DNA from: Piromyces finnis
Taxonomy: Eukaryota > Neocallimastigomycota > Neocallimastigomycetes > Neocallimastigales > Neocallimastigaceae
DNA length: 64,000 bases
Direction: 5' to 3'
Assembly (NCBI GenBank): GCA_002104945.1
Contig: MCFH01000052.1
Location: 186,001-250,000, forward strand
Below, piece by piece: positions 23,001 to 33,143 of the stretch. Position 1 is the stretch's first letter. The number at the start of each line of letters is the position of its first letter. The notes under the pieces are model-generated. The model was given only the letters and a program-made list of their open reading frames with translations, was not told where the DNA came from and made no database searches. The position numbers were made by a program, and so were the translations under genes.

Positions 23001-24557
23001 TCTAACATCTTCACCACTATTTCCATCATTTGAAAGAACACTACATACAATATACTTTTGAACATTCTTTTTATTTAATTTTAAATTTTTACTACATTTC
23101 TTTTTAATACATGAATTTTTATTTTTATCTATAATTTTTCTATTTTCTTTATTCCTAATTTCACTTTCTCTAATTCTTAAACTATTCTTATAATTGTTAA
23201 GTATTTCTTGTACGAGTTCCTTTTCTTTTCTTCTTTCTTCTTCTTTGGCCAATTGTGCTTCTTGATTTCTTCTTTTCATGTCTTCTGGAGTTGCACAGCA
23301 ATTCAAAGAACAGAATTCGGATTTGAATTCAAGAGTTTGATCCTTAAAGCTAATTGTAGGATCGTGTTTTCTTAACCAATTCTTACCCAGAATAACAGAA
23401 ATACCAGAAGGAAGATCAGTAAGGTAGAATTGAATGGATTCTTTATGATTCTTGATGTTCATGATTAAAGGAATTGTTTCATACTTCAAGAATCCATTAC
23501 CACCTATACCTTCAACAAACTTATCCTTAAACATTCTTTGGAATGGGATCTTGTACTTGTCCACGGCTTTCCAATCCAAAAAGTCTAAGTCCGAACCAGA
23601 ATCCACAAGAGCCTTAAGATACACTCCATTATTGACTTGTAATAGAATGTCATAAACATTTAACATTCTTCTTCCAGCGGTAGTAGCCATAAACGCTTTT
23701 GGTCTATTTATAACCTTATCCTTAAGTTGAGGACAATCCTTCTTAATATGTCCAGTCCTTTTGCAGAAGAAACATTTTCTAGGCTTAGCTGAGGTTGTAA
23801 GGGTTTCTTGATCTACATAATTTCTATATTTTACACCATAAGAGAGGTACCTTGTTCCTAAGTCTCTGTTATATCTTCGGTTCTTCTTTCCGTCGACATC
23901 CATAGGATCCTTTCCGAAGACTTTCCATTCTACTTCTACATTGGCAGCAACAACATTAATTAACTCAGTTATCTTTCTAATTCTTGGGTAAAGGAGCTTC
24001 GCTTTTTCCTTGACTGAAGTTGGTAAGCCTTCCATAAAGAAATGGATCTTTGCTTCATCATTAAAGGACGAGTCTCTAGCCATCTTTTCAAATTCCTCGC
24101 AGTAGTCCATGACGTTCTTGAATTGGCTTGACTTTAACTTTGCAAGTCGACTGTTGGCTACATCGGCACTGTTACAGGTTTTATAGCGAGCCTTCATTGC
24201 CTCAATAAAATCTTCATAGGAGTTCAACAGGGGGCTTTCTTCTCTTTCCAAGTCGGCAAACCATTCGGCGGCGGTTCCTTCCAGGTAGCATCCCAAGATA
24301 TCCAGCTTGTAGGCGTCGGTAGCATCTTCTTCTAAGTTATATTTGAAATATTTCTCCAATCTTGCCAGGAAGTAAAGAAGTTCACTTCTTTTTCCTGAAA
24401 ATCTTGGAGGTTTTGGGATGAGTCTTCCCCTGGTGTTAACGCTTTTACCAGTCTCATCCTCAATGTCCATCATGGAACTCGCCTCAGAGCCTGCGTCACT
24501 GGCTCCAGCTATTCCATCACTACGGTTGTTTATTCTTAAATAACTGTTTCTATCCAT
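20052..24557 (-). CDS. gag-pol: Intact chromovirus Gag-Pol polyprotein
   Basis: A single 1501-aa ORF from the first ATG at 24557; the open frame extends 23 codons upstream without an ATG. Domains in order: Gag capsid (about 45-215), CCHC knuckle CFFCKRTGHIKKDC (262-275), aspartic protease VDSGSD (D319), a charged Lys/Glu-rich linker (425-505), RT (about 565-790; YIDD 714-717, MPFGLKNAPATFQ), RNase H (TDAS D863, TDHKN), integrase zinc finger (H1085, H1092, C1122, C1125), integrase core D1155, D1215 and E1251 with 35 residues between the last two, a GPY-type region, and a C-terminal chromodomain (about 1446-1485; YYFMVWKNL, STWL). All catalytic residues are present. Gag and Pol share one frame, so the Gag:Pol ratio must be set after translation, as in Tf1. 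The chromodomain should direct integration to marked chromatin. Best candidate for an active element in this window. Confidence 0.96.
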   Translation of the reverse strand: MDRNSYLRINNRSDGIAGASDAGSEASSMMDIEDETGKSVNTRGRLIPKPPRFSGKRSELLYFLARLEKYFKYNLEEDATDAYKLDILGCYLEGTAAEWFADLEREESPLLNSYEDFIEAMKARYKTCNSADVANSRLAKLKSSQFKNVMDYCEEFEKMARDSSFNDEAKIHFFMEGLPTSVKEKAKLLYPRIRKITELINVVAANVEVEWKVFGKDPMDVDGKKNRRYNRDLGTRYLSYGVKYRNYVDQETLTTSAKPRKCFFCKRTGHIKKDCPQLKDKVINRPKAFMATTAGRRMLNVYDILLQVNNGVYLKALVDSGSDLDFLDWKAVDKYKIPFQRMFKDKFVEGIGGNGFLKYETIPLIMNIKNHKESIQFYLTDLPSGISVILGKNWLRKHDPTISFKDQTLEFKSEFCSLNCCATPEDMKRRNQEAQLAKEEERRKEKELVQEILNNYKNSLRIRESEIRNKENRKIIDKNKNSCIKKKCSKNLKLNKKNVQKYIVCSVLSNDGNSGEDVRENIVEIPDVYKEFENVFDEVECNELPPHRIYDCKIRLKDKDNLFYGPLYPLTEEERNTLKEYISENLEKGFIRPSTSPAGAPVLCVRKKDGTLRLCVDYRRLNENTIRDSYPLPLISELFDRLREAKVFTKLDLKSAYNLVRINEGDEYKTAFRTRFGHFEYLVMPFGLKNAPATFQHFINDVLGEYLDEFAFSYIDDILIYSKNLEEHRKHVKKVLQRLKENGLYAKLSKCEFETSETTFLGHVISDKGISMDPKKVKAIMEWPVPTSVKEVQSFIGLCNYYRRFIPNFASIAKPLHNLTKKDVNFHWPEECNEAFCILKKFFTEEPILIHADPELPFVVETDASNFAIGAVLSQRLPDNNELHPICYYSRGLTKSEKNYPIYDKELLAVIEALKQWRHYLEGAKHQFMIYTDHKNLTFPRKPELLSQRQIRWNLFLTRYDFKIQYRPGKEGGKPDAFSRRPDYEKEKINKEDEEAYSCLTVKEIEDTLCLVSIRGNLKEDLIKEIKEDEEIKELIKILQGKSTASKKYKKLMKNFKLSEEGILLYKSLIYVPKKMRNTIISMHHDNPIHGHFGIIKTKELITRNFVWINMTQDIVKFIASCKVCGAAKVDRHRPYGPLQPLPTPERPWSSVSMDFITDLPKSKEKTVIMVVVDRLTKMAHFIPFRMIPTVQIAADVFFREVFRLHGLPDEIISDRGTQFTSEFWQRLCTLLNIKHNISSAHHPQTDGQTERVNSILEQFLRCYINKRKDNWMNLLPYAEFAYNNTLQQSINQTPFFANYGQNPRFNTDIPADSDNRRANRHASQMQDNIKFLKKNLEKAKERYKKYADCIRLIGPKLKVGDLVWLKRPDLLPKGPPKLTNKKLGLFKIIEKTGPVSYKLELPESLRCHPVFHISNLESYVEREVEVNESTSRIPNIATDSAEGRIPLKIVSEKVVNGIKYYFMVWKNLLPSESTWLKEDEIDDPQLIQEYLKHKSLRGST

Positions 24558-24713
24558 TTTACTATTACTTAATAAACAACAAATTACTAACCAATAATTA
24601 ATATCCCAATTATTCAAACTATTCAACTTGACTATTTCTAATTATTATATTATTATATTAAACCAACCAATAATTTAACAACTCAATTACAAAATAATTA
24701 ACTAAACTAAATA

Positions 24714-24864
24714 TTTTTTTTTTTTTTTTTTTTTTATTTTATTTTACTATTACTATTTATTAACTATTAATAAACTATATTTACTATCACAACAACAAAT
24801 TATTCTATACCAAATATTTCAATATTTCCCCGAAATTAACTAAAATTAATTTCTAACAACAAAA

Positions 24865-24904
<40 letters not shown>
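24714..24904 (-). promoter_or_regulatory. Two poly(A) tracts in the chromovirus leader
   Basis: T22 (24714-24735) and T36 (24869-24904) on the plus strand are A runs in the element RNA. They lie between the primer binding site and the gag ATG at 24557. Similar tracts occur in the other young element. Confidence 0.5.
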
Positions 24905-24907
<3 letters not shown>

Positions 24908-24946
24908 ATTGCTACTTGTATACAAAGGTGAACTACTATACTAATA

Positions 24947-24957
24947 AGTTGGAAAAT
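24947..24957 (-). promoter_or_regulatory. Self-primer binding site (Tf1 type)
   Basis: Immediately after the 5' LTR's terminal CA the coding strand reads ATTTTCCAACT. This is an exact 11-nt reverse complement of AGTTGGAAAAT in R of the same LTR (25225-25215), which starts 36 nt downstream of the TATA element. There is no TGG as expected for a tRNA primer. The geometry matches self-priming by the 5' end of the transcript. Confidence 0.8.
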
Positions 24958-25782
24958 TGTAAAATATTCTATTATAAGTTCAGGTTTGTATACACTAAAT
25001 CACTAACACTAGTTATAAATTTATTTATTATTAAACTTTATTTATTTATTAAATTATTAAACTAAACTAAACTAAAACAACCGTTGATTACTTTACCGTG
25101 AAGGTTATTTTACCAGAGCCCTCACTAGGTAATCAATTATTAATTAAAGCTAAACTAATTATTAACTAATGTTAATTTATCTAAACTAAATTAACCTATA
25201 CTACTAACTATACGATTTTCCAACTATCGTTTCAATAGTTGACAAATTTTCTTTATTTATACTTTTTAAATAAATTGAATAAATTCTAATATACATGTTT
25301 TAATATTATAATTTTACATTGTTTACATTTATGCATTTATTAAAAGAAATTATTTGTATTAAACTATTTAAATTCAATTTATTTACTAAAGAATTTTCTA
25401 AACTTAAAATAAAGTTTTGATTTAATTACTATATGGTTGATTATATTTCAAACATATATTTAATTTATTTATTTCTAATTTTGAGGCTTAGTTTATAAAA
25501 AAAATTTTTTCTTATCTAAAATATTTATTGGTTGAAATTTATTTAATTTAAAAATTTTATTTTATCATCAAAAACTTTATCTTATCATAAAATTAGATTT
25601 ACATAAATTTATGTTAATGTATTGTAATACATTATTTTATCGTAACTTTAGATTTCACATAGATTTATGTTAATGTATTGTGATATAAATTTTGTAAAGA
25701 TTTACGGTACATTAATTCAATACATTGTACATTATTTTAAATACGTATTAAATACATTATTCTATTAATACAATATTTTACA
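24958..25782 (-). repeat. 5' LTR of the intact chromovirus
   Basis: 825 bp with 11-bp terminal inverted repeats (TGTAAAATATT/AATATTTTACA). On the coding strand it has TATAAATA (25261-25254), a stem-loop CAACTAT/ATAGTTG (25241-25221) at the expected transcript start, and the 11-nt self-primer site (25225-25215). The GC-richer part around 25080-25140 can form TTGATTAC/GTAATCAA pairing. Confidence 0.9.
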
Positions 25783-25820
25783 CAGTGGGAAGCTTTACTC
25801 GCTTTTAAGAAGGCCAGACT

Positions 25821-26458
25821 ATGTCAAGAGTTAGAGTGGATTTAGAATTATAATTAAGTCTACTAGGTTAGGATAGGCTTAATTATATAGTAAATAATAA
25901 ATTTTTATAAATAAAAGAGTAATAAATATAGTTTTTTAAGAAATATTTTATTTAATTTTTATAATATAAGTAAATGATAATTATTAATTTTAAATATTGA
26001 ATTTACTATATAAAAATGAGTATAATAATCTCACAAAGAACTTCTTAAAGTTGTTCTTTGTTCAACTTATTTATACTTCATTTTTAATATAATGTTGATA
26101 TTAATAAAGTATAATAATAATATAATTTAAGTTATACATGTATAATAATATAAATATAAATATTAATAAAATATAATAGTAATAATAATATAATTTTCTT
26201 TAAATATCGATATTAATAAGTTGTTAAAAATAATATTAATAATTATTTAAATGAATCTTATTTTACTAATTGGTTTGTTTAATATTAATTAATTGTTACA
26301 CTATTTATCTCCGGATAATAAATAGCTTTCCAATTAATATTTATATTAAATAAACTATTATTAGTAAAATATTATTAAATTAATATTTTAATTTAACTAA
26401 TAATTCAAAATTATGAAATTTCATGAAATGTCAAATTTCATGAATTGTGATTTTGACA
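25821..26458 (-). mobile_element. Solo LTR, family D, with GACTA duplication
   Basis: 638 bp, TGTCAAGAG...TTTTGACA, flanked by GACTA on both sides (25816-25820; 26459-26463). It carries the TATA element and hairpin ACAAAGAAC/GTTCTTTGT also present at 37183-37826. The right end is rich in palindromes (ATGAAATTTCAT). It is inserted in the old integrase tether. Confidence 0.92.
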
Positions 26459-26645
26459 GACTACAAACCAAAAGAATAAGTCTAATGAATCAATCATTCC
26501 TGAAAAGAATATTTACTGTGCCACAAGAGATAATATTAATAATCTTATCGAGTCACAGAGGTCTGATAAATATTTTAGAAACATCCTTTCCAAAATCAAG
26601 TCAGGGACTGAAGTAAAAAGTGCTTTGTTCAAAATCGTCGATGGT

Positions 26646-27210
26646 TGTAATTTTGAAATTTAAAGAATATATTAGGTTATCTATTCTATTACAATAACAC
26701 ACACAAAAATTAGAAATAGAAAAAAAATTTTTATAAAAATATCTTTTATAATAGAATTTTTATTAATAACAATTACATCGATAAAGTGATGATAAATATA
26801 TTCTATTTATATTTTTCCTAAATATAATTATATTATATAACTATTTATTTAAAATATATTATTATTTAAAATCTACACTAAAATCTTAATTATTAATAAA
26901 ATACTTAAACTATAACTATTTTGGTATAATACAATTGGCAATTTAAATTAAGTACTATTCAATTTGAATATGTGCCCATGTATTATTGATATATCAATCA
27001 TACAATTTATCTATTTCTATTACAAAACAATACTAAAATTAGGGGTTTAACTTGAGAAATTTAATTTATTTTGTTTTAAACTTTAATTATTAAAAAATAA
27101 ATTATGGCTCTCTTTCTTTTTCTGTAATATAATTTATATAACTTAAATGATAATATCTATGGCTTAAGTTACATTAAAGATATCAAACTGTGGCGTTTTA
27201 TATCTTTACA
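26646..27210 (-). mobile_element. Solo LTR, family A, with ATGGT duplication
   Basis: 565 bp from TGTAATTTTGAAATTT to the terminal hairpin AAAGATATCAAAC/GTTTTATATCTTT and CA end. It is flanked by ATGGT (26641-26645; 27211-27215). Excision restores the VDGILHFQ coding line of the host pol, which confirms the boundaries. Confidence 0.92.
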
Positions 27211-28270
27211 ATGGTATTCTCCATTTTCAAAACCACTAAAATCTTTTCATGGTACTCCTACAAATGGTCACCATGTATCGATAAAACGATTGAAAAACTT
27301 AAACGTTACCACTGGTGGTCTAACATGAAAAATGATGAAATTTTATTCTTTTATGCAAAACTTGTGGAAAAAACAAAATAAGAAGAAATAAGCTGTATGG
27401 TAAGATTCAACCTCTCCCTATTTCTAACAAGCCATGGGAAATAATAGTAGACTAGCCTACCTTTCAAGCTCTCAGGACTGTTCTTGTATCATGATTGTAT
27501 CGGATCATTTCACTAAAATGGTTCATTTAATTCCCCGTTCTGATGTACTCTGCTGACCTAACAGCTAAACTTTTACTGTTAAATGTATTTCGCTATCATG
27601 GATTTTCTAAGGTAATAATTTCGGATCATGGTACCCAGTTCTCCTCAGAATATTGGACTTCGCTTTGTTCGGCCTTACATGTAAAACCTCAACTTGCTAC
27701 GGCTCATCATCAGCGGTCAAATGAACAAGTTGAAAGAGCTAACTCAGTGATTGAACAATATCTTCGTTACTATTGTTCTTCTGCGCAACATGAATAATTT
27801 TCTTATCTTATGTGTTAGCTTATAACAATTCTTTCTACAAATTTATAGAAATGTCGCCATTTTTTGCCAATTATGGGTTCCACCCTGAATATAATATTGA
27901 TTCTCCCCCAGTTCTACTTAGGGATGGCGCTTCATCGCTTACAGAAGATTGATCTTTCCATTTTAATGCTTTGAAAATATAGCTAAATCAAGCTAATGAA
28001 GACTTCAATAAGTATGGTAATAATCACAAATTCACGAGACCAGAACTTAAGGTCAATGATATGGTTTGGCTCAAGCAACACTATTTCACTAATGAACCTG
28101 CTAAGAAGCTAGCTTCTCAATATTTAAGTCCATTTCGCATTCCTGAAAAGAGAACAGAAAATCTTAACATTCATCCTGTACTTTATATTTCACAATTGGA
28201 ACGATTTATTTTTACTTGCTCATTCTACAAGTTTTATGTAATTAATAAATTTAATTTAAAAACATTTTAG

Positions 28271-28837
28271 TTTTATTAGTATAGTTATTTATAAAAAATA
28301 TTATTTTATTATTAAAATATTCTAATTTTCCTGGTTAATTAATAACAAGTTTTAAAATAATATCATCTATTTCTATTTATACAAGATAATTACATTTAAG
28401 TTTATAAACAATTTTTGCTTATATTTTACATTTTTAAAATTTAATTAAATATTTATATTTTATATTATTTTAATTATTTACTATTTTAAATTTATATTAG
28501 ATTTATTATAAAATTTTAAAAATCAGGTTTTATAAATTATTTATAAATTTTATTCTTTATCAATTTCTTGGTTAAGAAGAAACATCGACCCTTGAAGTTA
28601 ATAAAAAAGAATATTATGAAAGAAATAAAATTTAATAATTAAAAAAATTTTAATATAAAATGTAATCTTGAGCAATTAAATATATTTCTTCCTATTTCTT
28701 TTTATATACTTTCATATACATTTCTTTATCTTCTTTAGTAGTGGCATCATCCATTTTTCCTTTTGATTTACTATTTCTTATTTTTGTTATTATTGTAAAA
28801 AGGATTAAAATTATTTTGGTTATTGGCAGGATAATTA
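28271..28837. other. 3' noncoding region of the next minus-strand element
   Basis: No ORF. The block AAAAATCAGGTTTTATAAATT...TTTATCAATTTCTTGG (about 28520-28575) resembles 40710-40775, also downstream of a minus-strand pol. It is probably a 3' noncoding/LTR-edge piece. Confidence 0.4.
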
Positions 28838-31800
28838 TTAAAGTTGGTAATTTGAACTGAAACTATTATAGTTATTTCTCATTTGTTCATCCTTGTCAAT
28901 GGTGTCAGCATTGATCCAACGTTGAGATAAGTCAGTAAAAGTGACTAAGTACTCGTAAAAATAACCAGATTTACGAGAACTAAGGATCTTGGTGATTTCA
29001 TTGGAGTTGGGATGGTTGAGCAATAGATGGTGAGGAGTGGGATGATATGGTTCGAATTCACTGATGTGGAATACGGGGTAGACACGAGGGAAAGGTGAGA
29101 TAGATAAATCAAGGCGGTAGTTGAGCTTAGATTCATCGACACCAGTGACCTTGTATGGACCATATTTGCGGGTTTGGAGCTTGAACGCTAATGGAGGATG
29201 ATAATTAGCGGGTTTGCGAAGCCAAACAAGATCGTGGACCTTGAAGCGCTTAAAGTTGTGATAAAGGTGCTTATCCTTTTCATCGAGATAACGGGTACGA
29301 CTGACTTCAAGAGTATGCTTAAGGTCAGCTAAGTTATGGGAGAAGCTATCGATGAGGGGATGAAGTCCTAAAGAAGAAACAAGGTCTGCAACTTGTGGGT
29401 TTGCGTGAACTTGATAATTATAAACAGAGAGAAATGGTGGTTGCTTGGTGTAAGCATGGATGGAGTTGTTGTAGCGAAATTCAGCTAAGTATAAATGATC
29501 CATCCAACTGAGATCATCAAATTGAGCTAAGTAGCAACGAAGATAAGTTTCAACGTAGTCGTTGTTACGTTCTACTTGTCCAACAGTGCGGTGATGGCCA
29601 GTAGTAGCAGAGTGGTGATCGATATTAAAGAATTCCATTAAGTGGGACCAAAGACGACTTTCGAACTGAGTACCACGGTCTGTAACAATAGATAAGGAGA
29701 ATCCGTGCAGTTTAAAAATATGGTTAAGAAAAGCAGTAGCAGTTTCCTTAGCAGTGGGTAAATGTTTGAACCCAATTAAGTGTATCATCTTAGTTAAGTA
29801 GCAAGTAGTAACCATTATGGTACCTTGATGGTGGTTCGGATTGGTAGAGTCGAATGGTAAGGTAGAGTTACAAGGTCTTGATGGTAAGTCCGTGATAAAG
29901 ACCATTTGTAGGTGCTGCCATGGAAGTTCCGGAAGAGGGACACGGATCATATTACCATAAGGAGCATGGTGATCGGTTTTCATTGCCTTGCATACACTAC
30001 AGCTTCGAATATAAGACTCGACATCTTGACGCATATTAACCCAATAGAAATTACGTTTAAGAATGTCATAAGTCTTATCGACTCCCAAGTGACCGGCAGT
30101 GGGTGCATCATGGTTGAGCTTAATTACTAAGAGTCTTAGTTGACTTGGAACATATACTTGCTCCGGATGTTTGGTTCTTATTAAAAGGCCATCTTGAAGA
30201 ATCCAAGGATGATCACTATTTGGAACTTCAAGATCCTTAAGAATCTGACAAGCGGTTTCATCTTGAAGGTAGCACTGCTTAATGTCGTCAATGAAGCTAG
30301 TTTCCATAGAGAAGTAGCATTCATCTTCGTTGAATCCTTCTAATTGAGTTGGTTTAAGTAAGGACGATTCACTTATATCCTTACCAACTGTGAGCATATG
30401 GTCGGATCTACGAGAGAGAGCATCGGCTTTACCATTTTTCTTTCCTGGTCGATAGATAATTTTAAAATTAAAGGTAACAAAGTACTCTTGCCAACGAGCT
30501 TGTCTTTGGGATAGAAGTTGCGGTTTGGTAGCAAAAAACAAGTTTCGATGGTCTGAATAAACGGTAATAGGATATTTTGCACCTTGAAGTAAGTGACGCC
30601 ATTCGATAAAAGCTTGACGAATTGCTAAGAGTTTCTTTTCAGTGATAGAGTAGTTAAATTCTGCATCATGAAGGGTTTTAGAAAAGTAATAAACTGGATG
30701 CAGGTCTCCATCATCACCTTTTTGTGAAAGTACTCCCCCGATAGCAAAGTCACTTGCGTCACATTCAACTATGAATGGTTTATCGTGATCAGGACAAAGT
30801 AAAACTGGAGCTGAAGTAAGAAATCCTTTAAGTTGATTAAATGCTCTATTACATTCGTCTGTCCATATGAAAGTGACGCCTTTCTTAGTTAAGTTGTATA
30901 ATGGTTTTGCAATTTTAGAAAAGTTAGAGATAAAGCGACGGTAGTAATTGCATAACCCTAAGAAGGACTGAACTTCTTTCACAGTAGTGGGGATAGGCCA
31001 GTTTTTAACTGCTTCAATTTTGTGAGGATCAGTTTTGATCCCCTCCTTACTGATTACGTGACCCAAAAATTCGATTTCAGTAGGAGTAGTTGGATAAATT
31101 GGCCCATAAAATAATGAAGCATTAGGTTTCAAATCGATAGAACAATCATATACACGATGTTCAGGAAGTTCATCGGCTCGTTCTTCATTGAAGGCTTCAT
31201 ATAAATCTTCATATTCCAAAAGTATACCGTTGACAGATTCTACTAGTTCAGGATTCTGATCATCGGCTATGAAGACTGTTTCTGTTGGAATGGAAGTTGA
31301 TTTATCCATATTTGAGTCTTCGAGTTCCGTGATAAACATAACTTCATGAAGAGGTGTAGATTTCTTCGAATCATTCCTAAAGTTAGGAGATTTAATCTCT
31401 GATCTATTATGGTTGGAGAAAGGAACAGGACCAATTTTAACTGTAAAGGAATGGTCAGGTTGTGTTAAGATACAGAAGAAGTTGGTTTTCATGAACTTAG
31501 AACCTAGGAGAATCGAAGAAGGAAGCTGATCAACTACGTGGCATCGAAGTTTGTATTGATGAATTTCTTCTCGAGTTCCTCCTAAAGAAGACAAGTTCAT
31601 TACAATGTTGAACTCTTCTGTGATGTAATGCATTAGGACATTACCTCCCATGACCTTTACAACAGTATCAGCTGGTATGGTCTTGATTCCTAGTTTCTTC
31701 ACTAAATCCATATGGATTACATTGGTAGTAGAGCCAGAATCTAAAAGAGACGAAGTGATAACCTGTCTAGATCCTTTAGAAGTTTTTACAATAGTCTTCA

Positions 31801-32785
31801 CGATGGGATACTTCTCCGGATCAGGATTTGGTAGCTCTAAGATATCTTGCTCTTCTACTTCACAGAGATAGCTGGAGTATGAAGTACCATTATTAGGTTT
31901 AGTACTTTTATTGGGATTTTGGGTACTAGACTTGCTATCCAAGTTACTGGAGCCTTTTCCTTTTTGATTAGACGGGCGATTATTGTTATTGTTGTTCCTT
32001 TGGTTGTTATTACGATTGTTAGTCTTGTTAGGATTCTTGGAATAAAGACTGCCATGAATACCTAATAAATTGGCTATTAAGGGCTCTTTGTCCTTGTAGT
32101 TGGCTTGTCTTTCCAAAGTATCATCGTAATAAGTATCCTTGGAAGCATCATATTTGATTAGAAAATTCTTCAGTTCTTCTAACGTTTTTCTATCCGAAGT
32201 TAACTTACTAAAGGCGTGGTTCACGGTAGGTCGAACTTGGAAAAGCATGATGGTTAATTGAATGTCTTCGGAACATCCAATTAATTTGACATATTGGGAG
32301 AGTTTTCCTAAGTATTCGGAAGCTTTTCCCCAACTATGTCTGAGCTTCATCAGGTCGATTTTGGTGATGTTGATATCCTTCAGGTTAAGGAATCTCTTAC
32401 TCAAAGCTTCGTAAAGAACCTTTCTATTCGGATGAGATTCTTGGAAGTCTGCTTGTTCAACATCATACCAATCTGCAGCATCACCAGTAAGACAATCTTC
32501 AATGAAGTTTACTTTCATAGCTTCATTGTTTGCATAGAACTTGATGTGTCTTAGGAGGTGGTGTTCGCATCGACGGATGAATCTGCGTAGTTGAATACTT
32601 TCTCCTGAGTAAGAAAGCATTTTTTCAGCGACGTTTGGAGGTGAAGCATCTCCCATGATGACGTCACCGTCAGGTTCGTGAGGAGTAGCAGCAGAAGGAG
32701 TAACAGGAGTAGACAACTCATTAACTCTTTGAGTAGCTTTGCTGATGAGCATTGATATCAGCGAGTTGATTGTCTTTCCTAGCAT
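28838..32785 (-). pseudogene. gag-pol: Chromovirus Gag-Pol with in-frame deletion of the RT core
   Basis: A 1315-codon open frame. It has a Gag capsid (about 55-215), an Asn/Arg/Lys-rich tail (252-300) in place of a CCHC knuckle, and protease DSGS (349-352). The text then runs from the region just before RT (FYGPIYPTTPTE, about 559-570) straight into the end of the RT palm (IEFLGHVISKEG). Compared with the intact ORF at 20052-24557, about 185 residues including fingers, palm and YxDD are gone, in frame. RNase H (CDAS, SDHRNL), integrase zinc finger (GHLGVDKT, CSVCK), the second catalytic Asp (VTDRGTQF) and Glu (VGQVERNN), and a C-terminal chromodomain (YEYLVTFTDLS..RW) remain. The first integrase Asp is Val (MVFITDLP against MDFITDLP). 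The copy cannot reverse transcribe by itself. Confidence 0.93.
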
Positions 32786-33143
32786 CGTTGACTTCTAAGT
32801 TAGCCATCTTACCCATAATGACTTGAGTAGAGTTTTCCAAAATAGTCAAACGATCATTGAGACTTTCGTTTTCCCTTCTGGTAGCTTGAATATCAACCTT
32901 TAACTAATTGATATTCCCAGTTAAGGTAGCAGTTAAGGACTCAATGAGGGCCTTGAGATCCTCATTAGTAGTTGGCTTCTGAGTAGGATTACTCGTAGAA
33001 ACATTAGCTTGTCCGGAATGATTAGGCATCTTTGATTTTCTTACGGGAGTATTTCCTGGGGAACATTCTCTCTTGGTAGTTTGTAGGCGGTTAAAAAATT
33101 CTTTTGTATCCACTTTAATAGGTGTAAGTGGAGATTTTTCCAT
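32786..33143 (-). pseudogene. gag: N-terminal part of the same Gag, separated by stop and frameshift
   Basis: The ATG at 33143 opens 79 codons (MEKSPLTPIKVDTKEFFNR...) ending in a TAG near 32904. The frame then continues with coiled-coil-like text (ENESLNDRLTILENSTQ) and runs out of frame with the 28838-32785 ORF near 32785. In the related gag at 36069-37148 a coiled coil likewise precedes the capsid, so the original Gag probably started here. Confidence 0.75.

Larger units (their letters stand above)
17749..25782 (-). mobile_element. Intact chromovirus (Ty3/gypsy) inserted in an older pol
   Basis: A minus-strand element with a complete gag-pol ORF (20052-24557). The 5' LTR at 24958-25782 has 11-bp inverted ends TGTAAAATATT...AATATTTTACA. 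A matching 3' LTR body lies at about 18104-20040, itself split by a solo LTR at 18156-19297. The last purines before the 3' LTR read AAGAAGAGGGG. Where readable side by side, the two LTRs are nearly identical. The extreme left end is odd: 17749-18103 does not match the 5' LTR and contains a tRNA-like sequence, so the outer end has been replaced or another repeat intervenes. This is the only copy in the window that could encode all functions. Confidence 0.88.
25784..28270 (+). pseudogene. pol: Right half of the old gypsy pol: tether, integrase, broken
   Basis: Continues the RNase H at 17487-17748 once the insertions are discounted. It reads LLRRPDYKPK (about 25800), then after a solo LTR ESIIPEKNIYC and IESQRSDKYFRNILSKIKSG (26464-26645). 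After a second solo LTR come VDGILHFQ, the zinc finger region HHG...KTIEKLKRYHWW and the integrase core: DHFTKMVHLIP, IISDHGTQFSSEYW, HHQRSNEQVERANSVIEQYL. A TAA at about 27796 stands where Trp is expected, and there are several frameshifts. GPY-region remnants end at about 28270 (LNIHPVLYISQLERF). Oldest layer of this stack. Confidence 0.82.
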
